A stretch of 64,000 nucleotides of DNA from the NCBI RefSeq assembly GCF_004027225.2, contig NC_044289.2:5941761-6005760 (forward strand), read 5' to 3'. Source of the DNA: Strigops habroptila (lineage: Eukaryota; Chordata; Aves; Psittaciformes; Psittacidae). Under the pieces are notes generated by a model. That model did not search any database. It was given only the letters and a program-made list of their open reading frames with translations, and was not told where the DNA came from. Position numbers and translations under genes: made by a program. Below are positions 37,091-63,649 of the stretch, in pieces; position 1 is the stretch's first letter, and each line of letters begins with the position of its first letter.

Positions 37091-37770
37091 CCATCGCTAT
37101 CACACCATGTAAACACCTTCACAGAGCCAGTACTGACCAGCAAGTTAATCCATAAGCAGTGTTTTGTATAAGTCCATCTTTTCCTCTAGGGACTGAGCCT
37201 CCAGTAAAACCCTGGTGATGTGCCTGTTGCCAGTCCCCAGTTCAGACAGCATCTGGCAGCACCAAAATATGGTAAAAGATGCCATTGGTTTAATTTGCTC
37301 CTGCTAAAAACGCAGCAGTCAGAAATGGCCTTTCCTGCAGTAAGGTTTACAAGTTGAAAACATCACAGGCAGGTTTTTCCCTGACAGCATGTTGGCCTTG
37401 GACAATCCATAAAACACCAACTCCACTTCAACAAGCAAACCAGCAGATCATCCTTGTCCTCCCCTCCTGAGTCTGCCACAGAGTTCATAGCAATCTACTG
37501 TCCAGAGGACATTGGTTGTCCCCAAATCTGCGCTAGTCTGCTGCAGATCTCATCCCCCAGATTAGATGGCCATAGCACAGGAGCTTGCTAACTCACCTAC
37601 TGCTTATGTCAGCTTCCACTGGGCCGTTCTCATGTAATAGCAGCCCAGCTCCAAGGAGGAAATGAGAAGGAAATCTCTTAGGGGTGTGTATTAGCTCATG
37701 CTTAATTGTCAACCTCCTCTTCAAAGTGCTGGGCCCACAGCTGTAGCAATGTAAGCTCTACTTCCTGCAG

Positions 37771-37986
37771 AACAACCTAGACAAGCACCTCCCTGGCTTT
37801 ATGCTGCTTCTGGAGCCTGGTATCAGGTCCTCTGTGACACTGCTCCACCTCCTATGGTTGCTCAGAAGGCACCTGAGGAGCGTGAGGACATGTGGGAACC
37901 TGGAGCTTGGGAGCCCCCAAGGTTCAGTTCTCTGGTTATATACTGAGGTGATCTCCAGCAACCCAGCGAGCCCTGTGCTGCTTTGA
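37771..37986 (+). pseudogene. Possible PIEZO-like relic last exon
   Basis: The acceptor TACTTCCTGCAG opens a frame that runs 71 codons to TGA at 37984-37986. PGFMLLLEP fits PIEZO2 HSIMFEELP without a gap from the exon start. VRTCGNLEL then VLWLY fits VRETGELEL then LIFLY of the cytoplasmic C-terminal domain. Length and termination suit the PIEZO last exon. Identity is low, so this is moderately supported. Confidence 0.5.
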
Positions 37987-37989
37987 TAT

Positions 37990-40320
37990 CTTTGAGGGGT
38001 TGATCAGGGTACCCACAGCATGGAGGACCCAGCACCTAGCAGAGTTTTACAACACTCTGCAGCCACACATTGCCCAGTGCCCGAGTGTTTCTATTTGAAG
38101 TTGCTTAAATGGTGCCAGAATATACCTCAAGTGTAGTCACCTAAATCCACTGAAGTCAACCTCTGGTGTCTGGAACTGTTTCCTGTAAATACCTGCTGCT
38201 TTGTCACAGAGAGGGGACCGTAAAGCTAAATGCATTAGTCATTGTGGAGCGCTGGGTCAGGATGGCCATAGAGGCAGTAAGAACATCAGACAATTGCACT
38301 CTGCTTGCTTCAGGCCGGGCAGTGGTTAGTAGAAGTGGGTGGCAGCTGCAGAGACCAAATTCCAGCTTTGCTGCTCAGCACAGTCTTATTTCTGTTTGGT
38401 GACTATCCCACATACTGATTTCTGACACTATCTGCTGCTTCTAAGAAAGTTTTGGGATCTCCTCTTTTGTAGATTGCTTCCAGGTCTCATACCACGATAC
38501 TTCAGGGCAAATGCTCCAGCAGGTTAGAAGTGCCCAGCACCTGAAAGTAGGTAAGTCAATCCAGGTGGTGGCAGTGGGTCTTGAAGGAACTAAAATGCTG
38601 CTCATTAGGGGGTTAAGAAACATTGTGAGCTTAACAGCAATGATCCCAGTGCAAGCTCTGTGAAACGCAGAAGAATAATTTATGTGGTAAATACAGCTCA
38701 CAATCCATTGCCTTGTGTAGGTCCTGAGCTTCTGCTCTAGAGAGTAGACCTCTTAGCTAAACGGAAGGAAATAATAATGTACATTGGGAATAGCAAGAGA
38801 TTCTGTTACAGAATTGAAAGCAAAAAAAAAAAAAGCCTTGATTTTTATTTTGTATGTCTGAAACAGAGGCAGCATCAGACCTTTTTACTGTTAGGTGTTG
38901 GATTGATTTTATTTTACTCTGTGTAATGAAACTTAAGCTGGTTTTCAGGTTTTGATTTTTAATATTTATCCTGTTTGCTTTTCAGGTATTTCATATTAGA
39001 TTTCCTTAATATTAGGTATTTCTTTTGAAAGATGGCTTCTATTAAGTTCCTTCCAAATGAAATCCAGCAGAAGGATATGCTCTGAGACACAGCAAAATCA
39101 AAGAATATGGTAATCAGTCGTCAAAATTGAATTTCTTCTTTATCTGGGCTTGCTGCATTCAGGGAATAACAGAATTCAGCCTTATGGCACAAATTCACAG
39201 GCGACAGTTTTACGTAAAAAATCCACCTCATTTTGGCAAAACCCTAAATTTCAAAATTAGAATTGATTAATTTGAAGAGTGTTTCTAAAGGATGGAGACT
39301 GAAGACGTGATTTCAGAGCACTGAAATTAGAACTTTTTGCCATTAGCTTCAGTGGTCAGACTGAGTCTGTAATGAAAGTAACTCTTCACCAACGCATCTC
39401 CCTTAACATTTTTTGGTACCAGATAGTGCTTTACACTGAGTGTCTCGAACGACCAAAGGCAGAACTAATTTATATATAAATGTCTTAAAACTATGATCAG
39501 TGGACCAGGGAACCAGAACAGCAAGGGAGAAGCCAATATAGAAAATAATGAAGTTCTGGTTTTCTTTTTCTCTTAAAAAAAGTTACATTCTGCCTAACAG
39601 TCAAGTATTACCACAAAACCAGAAGGAAAAATGTTTCTTCTCCCTTCTGCATTGAGCTTTCCATGAAGTCTTTAGTCAAAAAGACTCATGCCTAAACCTC
39701 ATTGTTGGAACGCCATCTAAAACCTAGCACCAGTTCCCTCCAGAGATCACCTCTGAAACAGGGAAAGGTGTAATCCATCACAGCGCAGCTTGACTTTATC
39801 TGCAGAGCAGCCAAGAGTGTGTGCTGGGTGGGATTTATCACCATCAACACTCTGGTTGAGCCAAGAAATGTTTCCAAAGGCTGACGCTTGAACTGCTGGG
39901 CAGGGACCAGCACTGATTAAAACCTGGTCACTCTGTTCCCAGTTCTGCCACTGACATTACATAAATTGGGGCAAGTCATTTCCCATGGGTGTCCAAGCCC
40001 AACTAGCGCTTGTAAGATCCTTGTGACTGGCTTATACAGGAACAAATACTATGCATCCCTGATTACAGTTGAATCAAACAAATGAAGTGAATCAGCACAA
40101 GTTCTTCAGGACCTCCTGAAACATTCGGTATAAGCTGTTACTCTATTAGTAACATACATGTTTTCACATGTATGTGAGAGTTCTGAGAAAAGGAACTGGA
40201 ACAGAGTAATGATGTCGCACACAAACTTTTGGAGCACTCAGTGTCCTCAGAAGTGTAAATAACACCATGAAACACCACATGGGATATGTAAGCTGCTTTA
40301 ATAATAATAATAATAATAAA
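37990..40320. other. Tail-to-tail intergenic region, nothing recognised
   Basis: This stretch separates the end of the PIEZO-like relic from the end of NPEPL1. No exon or element was recognised. Both neighbours are transcribed toward it, so it should hold their polyadenylation regions. Confidence 0.5.
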
Positions 40321-40321
40321 T
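40299..40321 (+). repeat. (TAA)n microsatellite
   Basis: Seven tandem TAA/AAT units. Confidence 0.9.
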
Positions 40322-40326
40322 TTATT
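40321..40326 (-). terminator. NPEPL1: Candidate NPEPL1 polyadenylation signal AATAAA
   Basis: AATAAA on the minus strand lies about 700 bases beyond the NPEPL1 stop codon. It abuts the TAA microsatellite, so it may be incidental, and other A-rich hexamers occur nearby. Confidence 0.3.
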
Positions 40327-41029
40327 AAGTGGCAAGAAGCCACTCTGCTTTGTAAACCGATTTTACTCAATCACAGTCCCTCTATTGTTTTCCTCATTTA
40401 ACATGAATACATCCTGCAATTTGTATGTGAAAGATTTACGTAGAGATACGTTCTGGACCACTCTCGCTGATTTTACTGGTCAGAAAAATATTAAACATGC
40501 GGAAAGAGCACCGTATTTTCCATAGGTCTTTCTCATTACATCTCTTTTGCTGCTAAGCTAAATTGTTACTGAATAAACCAAGTCTACAGAAGTTTCTCTC
40601 CTTGTCCTGTGTTCTGAGATGTAGTGAGGCCTGCGGAAACGTCTGATAAAACCTCACATTTAGTAAGTAATTCAGAAGGCTTCTTAAGCAATAGCTGCAG
40701 TTGCTTCTTCAGACTAGCGAGAGCTTCTCATGCATTAATGCACTTAGGTTTTGTGAGGAGCTCAGAGGAGAATGTATCCTTTTCCTGATACAGTTAGTTG
40801 AGCCTGGACTCTGCACCACTGATATTGTTCAGCAACTGTGTGCACCAATAATTTAAAAAAACACAAGTAATCAGGCTGTTTTTATCAGAAACAAGTAATA
40901 AATCTTATCATAATAGTAATAAAAAAAAAAGACATGGCAATTTCTGATGTGTGACATTTTCATTGCTTGAGAATGAATCAGTGCAAAGTGAGGTAACCCA
41001 CGCACCCCAACACTTAGGGCTGGGGTGCA

Positions 41030-55889
<14,860 letters not shown>

Positions 55890-56370
55890 CTTCCTGCCCC
55901 CAGCCCGACCCGGCTCGGCTCGGCTCGGCCCGGCCCGACCGCTCGGCTCCTCCCCAGCGCCCGGCGCCGGCTCCGCGGGGCGGGCACCACGGCGGCGCGG
56001 GCGGCCCCCGGCGGCAGCGCCGGGCACCGCAGGCGGGCAGCGCGCCGGGCCGGGCGGGCCGCGGGACCCGGATGCGGCGGAGGGAGCGGGCGAGGTCCGC
56101 GAAAACGGAGGCCCCCGCTGTCGCCTTCCGACCCGGCCCCACGTTTGCAGCGGGGTTTCCCCGCACCGCGCTGGGAGCTCTGCTCTGCAAAAAGGCTTCG
56201 TGCCAGGCCTTTGTGTTTGACCCGGGTTTCGGAGAACGCACGGGTAGATCAGGGGGTTATAGAGGGAAATGGTAAAAACACCCGGTAACGCTGCTGAGCA
56301 AGGCGCTCATCCTACTGCAGGCATCAAACCGTACGGAGAGGGAAAGGTCCGAGTATTAACCCAGCTATCT

Positions 56371-56483
56371 CAGGTTGGACAGGGCTTGGAGCAGCCTGGT
56401 CTGGTGGAAGGTGTCCCTGCCCGCGGCAGGGAGTTGGAACTGGATGAGCTTTAAGGTCCCTTCCAACTCAAGCCACTCGATGG
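56371..56483 (+). mobile_element. CR1 LINE 3' end
   Basis: The CR1 blocks GTTGGACAGGGCTTGG, GGTGTCCCTGCCCGCGGCAG and TTAAGGTCCCTTCCAAC are present. It lies just upstream of the NPEPL1 promoter island, in the STX16-NPEPL1 spacer. Confidence 0.93.
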
Positions 56484-57515
56484 AAGTCTGTATTTCCCCT
56501 TCATAATACCATTTTAGGATGGAAAGCCTGCATCTTGGAAGTGTGAAACTAGAAAGGGATAACAATGGAAAAAGCTAAATTCCCCTTTTTTTTTCTCATG
56601 AAGTTAAATATCAGATAAAACATACACACAAAAAAAAAAAAAAAATTACAGAAAGAGAAGAGAAATTGTGGTCAAGCCAACAGGTTTATAGGTCATTCCC
56701 ACCAGGTGAGGAGCCACAGATTCTTGGCAGACGCTCTACCGATGCTCTTCTGTTCCTTTGTAAGGAATCAGAGGTTAAATACAATCCAAGAAGAATCCAG
56801 TAACCATGAAGAGGGCACAATCTGCAGAACAGAGTGCACCAGCCTTCCCTGCAGCAGCGCATGGGGATGGTTCCGAGGTGGACGGCAGCGCAGTCAGTGG
56901 GTTCAGGCAGTTTCAGTGATACCTGAGTAGGCAGCAGCCACTACTATAGCCCAGCCACTCCTCACTTGCAGCAGCTTTTCTGGGCTTTCATGGCCCAGTG
57001 GCACAGACAGTATGCCTGCTGCAGCACACCGTGTGGAGATACTCTTACAAAGCACAGCATAAGGGTTTGATTGAGCTGCTGATAGTTACTTATACTGGCT
57101 CATAAGGTAGACACCTGCAATGATTTAGAAGCCTGTTGTAGTTTGGCTTTTTTTTTCCCCTCAATATAATCAGCTTCAATAAATCCCAGCTCAAGTTACA
57201 CAGGTCAATTTACCACCGAGTTTAACCTCGTCTGATGCGTATTAAAAACGCATTTCCTTTTACAGAATTTGGATAGAAAATATGTAGCCAGTTACTTCAG
57301 TGGAGTTAAGATACCATGGGCATAAATCATGCATCTTTAACAATGCAAGTTACATCGTGCTACAGAAAGTGACTTTTTTCCCCAAAGATATTTTATGTCA
57401 CTGACACTTTCATTTAGTTATAAAGAACATACAGAGATGCATTAACATCACACAAGTATCTTTCAGTCTATACCTTTTTAAAAAATGAGTAATTGCTCAA
57501 TTAGGCTGGAAGTGT

Positions 57516-57521
57516 TTTATT
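57516..57521 (-). terminator. STX16: Candidate STX16 polyadenylation signal AATAAA
   Basis: AATAAA on the minus strand lies about 1.8 kb beyond the STX16 stop codon. STX16 transcripts have long 3' untranslated regions in mammals, so the distance is plausible, but other signals cannot be excluded. Confidence 0.3.
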
Positions 57522-59346
57522 ACTTCTTTGAATTCATTAGCCATGATAAAATGTCAAAAGCACCAGTCAAGACAGAAATAAATAACACGATCTCATGTTA
57601 GGGAGAAAGTTGCAAATACAGTATATTAAATTATAGCAATATGCTGCTTCACACCAACTGATGTATACAGCACACACGGGAAACAGTAGTTTTACTCATG
57701 ATCATTGAAGAGATCCATTACCAGAACATGGGAGCTGCACACCCAACTAGAAGCATCCTTCTTTCTTTTACTAACTCAAGAATTCAATCAAGGGTTTGAA
57801 CTAGCAGTTTAGGAAGTCCAACATCCCCTTTGTCTAGAGGTAACAAGAGTGGTACAAAGCTTTTCACGAGAAGCCAAGGCTTTCACATCTTTGTAGTCTT
57901 CACTTTCAGGTTCATTCCTGCACCATCAGTTTAAAGCCTCATCTTAAGACCTCCTTAATAAACTCAGGGCAAGCAATATATGCAACATTTATAGTATTAT
58001 AAAACTGCATTTCAGGGGCTTTGAGCAGAGTATCTCTGCAAGTTTATGGGGAGCACTCTATCAATCTGAAAATGAAGGAAGTTACAGCCCCTTTGGGGGG
58101 AAAAAAAAGTCCCTACAGAAAAGCTGTATTAAAAATATTAAGACAAGGCCTCTACAATTGCACACCACTTCAGGCCTGAATTAAATCAGGAGTGTTCTAT
58201 TACTTTGATATGGCCCTAATTTCTCTTTTATGGCCTACAGTAAAGTTTTTCACTGAAAAAAATTAGTGAAAAAAACCCAAATTCTCTACTGAAGGCCTAG
58301 TAACATGTCACTTGCATGACATCTCTCATGGTCAGTCAAAGACCATAAACATGTCCTCTTTTGGGCAGACATGTGAAAGAAAATCTTCTGTCAGGAAAAA
58401 TGGATGTAATAGAATATGTAGCAAAGTCAGTTCTTACACAAAACCCGTAACACATAGGACAGATGCACTTGTAAAATAAACAGCTTATACAACTATAATC
58501 TGATACACACTAAAGCGGGTCAGGTAGAGATTCTCTTTTCAGTTTTCTACTCCATTTTTTAGGTTTAACTTCACCACTGCTTTAATGTAATGTCTATACT
58601 TGAAAGTAAAAAAAAGGTACATGAAAAAATATATATGATCATTCTGGTGAGGAAAAACCTTCCCACGATTACTCAAGCTCAGAAAATTTTTTAATTAACT
58701 GTGTTAAATTACGCCAGTGATTAGATCTTGTTATTTACAAGATCAAGTACTACTCTGATTCTTAGTAATGGTGCAGTATCTAAATTAAGATCACAGGGGC
58801 TGGTTTACACTCTGGTAGCTAAAAGCTTTCTTTTTTAGCTGTCTTTGCAGTTCTTTGGAGTTTTTGAGTCTGGAAGAAAGGAGATTAAGTCAAACATTTT
58901 TGTGCCTTAACATATTTTTCATCTAGATCAATTTTTGTTATCTAGTCTCCTGACTCAGTAACATGGTTTAAATTTGAAGCCTGTAACAATTGTGACATAA
59001 GAATACAGCAGACAACACATTTTTGTTCACAGTAACACACTAATTACTGTACTCACTGGTAAACTTCCATTTTGTAATTAAGTACTGGATTTCCAAATAG
59101 CTCTGCATAAAGCGCCAGATTATTTGTGTGGGAGCACCAAATTTCCTGACATTTTCCATATAATCCTTACAAACACCTCACAGACCACCAAACTTGTACT
59201 TTAAAGAATTCTACAGAAACATTGCACAGACTTTGCACCACAAGGGCTTATACATTCAAAGGCAGCTTTCTGGAGTGCAGGTCCATCCATTCACATTGGG
59301 GAAGAAAGTTCACATAAACTCCAAAAATGAGAAAATGAAATGAAAC
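57522..59346 (-). other. STX16: Probable STX16 3' untranslated region
   Basis: The stretch follows the STX16 stop codon, is AT-rich and has no coding character. Its downstream limit depends on the polyadenylation site, which I can only guess. Confidence 0.4.
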
Positions 59347-59451
59347 CTAGTGTGACTTGACACCAATAAGAACAACAATAAGGACAATTACTATAACAAA
59401 CAAAATTAAAATAACAAGCATCTTCCGATTCTTCTTTTGATATTGCTCTGC
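59347..59451 (-). CDS. STX16: STX16 last exon (tail anchor and stop)
   Basis: [19 protein letters not shown] through VKSH, with TAG at 59349-59347. TTTCTATAG acceptor. It encodes the end of the SNARE helix and the single membrane segment. Confidence 0.97.
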   Translation of the reverse strand, partial: AEQYQKKNRKMLVILILFVIVIVLIVVLIGVKSH

Positions 59452-62400
59452 CTATAGAAACAGAAAAAAAAGAGTTAATACCTAGATTTCTGCAAAGCTA
59501 CGAAGTACACTAAACAAGAGCCTGTAAGGAAAGTGCATGTATCTCAGAACTGTTCTTTGGCAACCTGACACTTCTTACATCTATTGCAAGCAACTCTCAC
59601 AAAATAACTCTGGTCTGCACTGCAGGCTCCAGTGAAGGTAAGTATACACTGAAGTCGCATTTATCTGTATCAAAGAGCAGACTCTATAAAGAAGAATGCA
59701 TCCTCATGTTGGTTAAGCAACCTTACTGTGATTTCTTCTCAGCAGTACTAGAGAGGACCCTGTGCCTCCACAGGACACATGAGCTACACGGAAGGACAGT
59801 ACTTCACTTGGAAGAACACTTGGCTATGAAGACCATGGAAACAAGATCAGGCAACTGGGTATGTGAAAGTCTGAAGAGTAAAAGCTAGAAAGGTGTTTTA
59901 ACTCTTTTTTCTGATATAAGATTCCTGTATATTTGAAGGACATTAAAATTCACAACAAAACTTAATTTTTAATAGGCATTTTTGTTGTACCTGATTCAGC
60001 TGTGCATTTTCATTTAATTTCAATTAGAACTGAAAGCTTTCTTTTTGATTTGGTTCTCTGCTTCATTCCTTCTTTCTTCTAACCACATTTTCTCATCCCT
60101 TTCCTCTTTTTCTCAGGGGAATTAAAAGGAGGCAACGTGGAGAAAACTCTCCAAAAGCCAAATGAAAGTCTGCTAATAGAAGCTAAACAAAACAAAACTT
60201 GCATTTAATTCTTTTTAAATTAATAAACCTTCAAAATGTAAAGGGAAAAAGATATTAATTCTTCTCCTTTATAGTCCCTAGAAAGTAATTACTTATTATC
60301 AGATCTGCTAAAGAGGTTTTGACCTGAAATTATGTAACATTCAACCCCTGTAATTATTTACTTAATTAGACTTTAAACATCAAAGCCTGACAAAGTATCA
60401 CAACTGACTCCTGTTTTCATGTGAAGCAGGAATTGGTAACTATGATTCGTTATCACCAGCCTTCTGCAATGAGATACTGCAATTTCTGTGAAAGTGCTGT
60501 CTCAGTAGTTTGTAATAATTATGCCAATTAAATCAGAAAAGAGAAACGACATTAGACATGCTAAATCAGAATAAAACTACCTACAGTATTAGAAACAGCA
60601 AGCTATCTGTGTTTGCTGTTACTATTCAGACCTCTGTGTGTGTCTTCCATGATAGGTAAAGAAATTGCTATGCTTACTGAAAACAGGTATATATTGCATC
60701 AGAAATCCATACCCTAGTCAGCAGTCCACTCAGGGGCTTGCTGATGATTCATCACCTACCATTAACTAGAAATAGAATTGATTCCAACTGATTCATTTAT
60801 TTCCAGTTCAGTTTGTGCAAATTGCTTGCAATTACTTTAAGCCTTGTTCACCAATGGTCAATGCCTTATTTTAGTGATCTCCAGTTTACTTTTACCTATA
60901 AGAAAAATAAACCTATAACCAATTTATTCCACTTTTCCTCAAATGGTATTTTTCGGCTCTCCATATATTAAAAGTCTATGATAATATGAAGAAGTTGAGT
61001 GTGTAGTAGTATGTCCATGTTTCTAAACAGAATGTTTTACTTGAGGCTTTTGTATAAATCTCTCACTCAATGTCCAGCAAAGGAAGGACTGAACTGAGCT
61101 GACAAGTCAGAACTCAGCTTAAAATCAAAACAAAAAAGCCAACAAACCAAAACAACCACAAAACTCTCTGTTCTGCTGCCAGTTCAAACTTTTCAGATGT
61201 TCATAGTAAAAACTTCACATTAAAAGCATAAGGCCAGACCTAACTTTTTAACATGTGACAGATGGTAACAGAAAACATTAAAAAGTATTCTTGCTGCTCA
61301 CATTATTGAGATAATGTTTTCAAAGGAGGATATATCAACTCACTGAAATCTAAAATGAGGTACCCAATAACCAGTCTTATTTCACAAGTGCTGGGCTCTC
61401 CAAACAGAGAAGGCATTTCAGATACAACCATCCAGGTCAGCAATACAAACATCAAAGCACATCGCTTGGATGCCCAGAAAGTTATTTCAGAAATTAACAC
61501 TTGGCATCAAGCACAACATTAACAGAAGTTACACAGAAAGTTCCTACTACAGTACAGCTGGACATTTTATACTGCACAGCAACCATTTCTGAAAGGGATG
61601 ATGTCCAGTTGAAAAATGACTGAATAACTTAATGGCTATTAATTTATAAAAGATTACTAGATATGCAAGGCTGCTTAAGTATTCCGTCAGCTTACCTTAT
61701 GTAGTTGTTTTAGACCCTCTTCAGTTTTCATACATGACTGTTCAACATTGTAGTCAATTCTATCTAGAACTGTTCCCTGAATAAAATGAAGAGAATGAGC
61801 ACCAAACTGAACCTAAATGAACTTCATAAAGCAATTATTATTATGAGCAGCAGAGTCATTAACAATGCTCACAGCTCAGATGTAAACTATGAACTTTTAT
61901 GGAGGAACTAGGTGGGACTTCACTAAACAACCTCCTTGCTCAATGCCTAACTGGCAGCTCTGTCACCATCTCACATCTCATCCCTTAATAATCACCTTAC
62001 TTCAAGTTCAGGTGCGAGAAATACCCAACAGAACTTTTGCATTCTATTTTTTTAGCCTAACAACTATAACCAGTTGAATTTTTATGTACTTATTTATTTT
62101 CATTAACTCATCTTCTGGCAGATTTCAAGCAGAGGAAATCTAAGCCTGAAGAGGTAAATTAAGAAAAGTGAGAAGCACATGAAAACAGGATGTTACAACA
62201 GGAAGAGTCCGGAAACCTTAACACTATGAGAAATCTCCTATTTCTTACTAACACTGTGATGTCAATGTACCTGTTCTACTATCATTGCTCCCAAGTCCCT
62301 AAATATTTCATTGAGATCGGAGATTGACTGTACAATCTGACGGATTTCTCGTTCCCGCTCTTCCACCATTAATGTGTTTTGCTCCACCAGTGCTAGCTGG

Positions 62401-63649
62401 TCATCTGTAAAACCCTGTTGAAATAGAAGATTTATATGGTGAACTAACATTAATAGCATGAAAACACTAGAAATCATTATAAGGATAAGATTTTGTAACA
62501 CAACAGTCCTTTTGGAATATCCTTAACAGACACGTATCTAAGAAAAGATATTTTTGTATTTTGAAGACAGAGTTTCAGGGTCACTAAAGAACTCAGACAG
62601 CTTGAGCAGGGAAAATACATATCTTGCATCCTGCCCAAACACACGAACAACTTTTTAAAATACAATTTGTCTTAAAACAGTGTTTTTATTAGAGTACAAA
62701 ACCAATACATGCAAGTGTGTAGTAGTTACAGAATATTTACTCATTGATCTGTGTTAGAGTCCCATTATGCCAATGTGTAAAGACACAGCAGCAATTCTGA
62801 TTATTTTTTAATAAACTATAGACACCTTACTGGTTTTGTCTCACAAGGCTATTCACAACTGAAAATTATCCTTCCCCTATAAGTCTTATTTAGAAACACA
62901 TGAAAAATCTCTTACACACAAAATTAGCCGAAAAATTGCCTTGACTTTTTCAGCAAGTTTTCAGTTGAACATTAAACATTTATAGTTTAAGAGTATTTTG
63001 CAGCACTATTAGATAGGACACAATAGAACAGATCCCACCATTGCTTAAAAATGCAATCCCCAGACTCTACAACAAAGTGGGTCTGGTACAGCTCTACAAC
63101 ACAGCAACTTAACTGTGCAGAACCAAATCACTACACCATTATTTGCAACAATTTGTAATACTGAAAACCTTCAGTTACACTTTAAAGTTCACTTTAAAGA
63201 GTGCCACCTTCCATCCAAACTCAAAATCACATACTTTTCTAGTAATTACTCTTGCGTCTGCCCAGAAAGGTGGTATGATAAAAGACAGCACTGTATTTAC
63301 AGACTTTCTAGTCCCTGTCAGTCAGGTAAGGAGAATTCAGTAGTCAAACTGAGTTCTCTCACGCTGCAGCACTGAGGCTGATAGCATGATCACAACAGCA
63401 ATACTAATTAGGAAAATGCATCACAGAAATCTGCAGAAACAGAATTTCCATGTAGCTTGGTGCTCATGGCATATCATTTTGATATTTTCATACGAAGATT
63501 AAAGGTACATTAAAAAGTTTCTTCATATTGAACTTGTGTTGTAACATCTTAACTTACTCTATCGTAAAGTGTATCATCCTCCCCATCATCCATCAGTGGG
63601 ACTGAGGTGTCGAAGAAGTGTTTGGATCTTTCTTCTCTACTCTTCATGC
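59347..63649 (-). CDS. STX16: STX16, syntaxin-16, last four coding exons (partial gene)
   Basis: The four exons below join in frame to the last 140 or so residues of syntaxin-16, a Qa-SNARE of the trans-Golgi network. It takes part in fusion of endosome-derived carriers, partnering syntaxin-6, VTI1A and VAMP4. The visible part has the [10 protein letters not shown] linker, the SNARE helix, and a C-terminal tail anchor, [20 protein letters not shown], before VKSH. The zero-layer glutamine is the Gln in [13 protein letters not shown], at the junction of two exons. Residues match human STX16 nearly one for one (human ends VKSR). The amino-terminal Habc region is encoded by exons to the right of the window; no exon is visible between 63650 and 64000. 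Confidence 0.97.
61696..61776 (-). CDS. STX16: STX16 third-from-end product exon (SNARE C-terminal half)
   Basis: Twenty-seven codons, [20 protein letters not shown] and GLKQLHK, between TTATTCAG and GTAAGC. Confidence 0.97.
62271..62414 (-). CDS. STX16: STX16 exon (SNARE N-terminal half)
   Basis: Forty-eight codons from [20 protein letters not shown] to DLGAMIVEQ. The final Gln is the zero-layer residue. Acceptor TTTCAACAG, donor GTACAT. Confidence 0.98.
63558..63649 (-). CDS. STX16: STX16 exon (linker before the SNARE motif)
   Basis: After TCTTTTACAG, two bases complete an arginine codon. Thirty codons follow: [20 protein letters not shown] and [10 protein letters not shown], ending at a GTAAGT donor. 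Confidence 0.97.

Larger units (their letters stand above)
12281..37986 (+). pseudogene. Decayed PIEZO-family mechanosensitive channel gene (relic, whole span)
   Basis: Plus-strand segments spread over this interval align in strict order with PIEZO2 and PIEZO1, the giant mechanically gated cation channels. The secure part runs from 23457 to 36950 and covers roughly PIEZO1 residues 430 to 2250. The first and last pieces are tentative. Clear anchors are VWSITHYS (23.5 kb), RRKAVAEVWPRYCCYLA (27.4 kb), KKKRWQPWQNHTSG (31.8 kb), FVIILNH and SVPRPTKSFWMTAI (33.6 kb), HRSILK (34.2 kb) and SMAGVTNQPWDIS (36.3 kb). Many segments keep AG acceptors and GT donors. The gene is broken: in-frame stops occur at 25527 and 26722, and frameshifts occur in at least six exons. 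Several conserved exons, including most of the pore region, are not recognisable. The interrupted structure with introns excludes a processed copy. It lies head to head with GNAS, exactly as PIEZO2 lies beside GNAL. I infer a unitary pseudogene of a third PIEZO paralogue. Confidence 0.85.

Noticed and set aside
37375-37560. Possible PIEZO cap-domain exon after TTTTTCCCTGACAG
   Set aside because: The frame stays open, but similarity to the PIEZO cap is too slight to claim.
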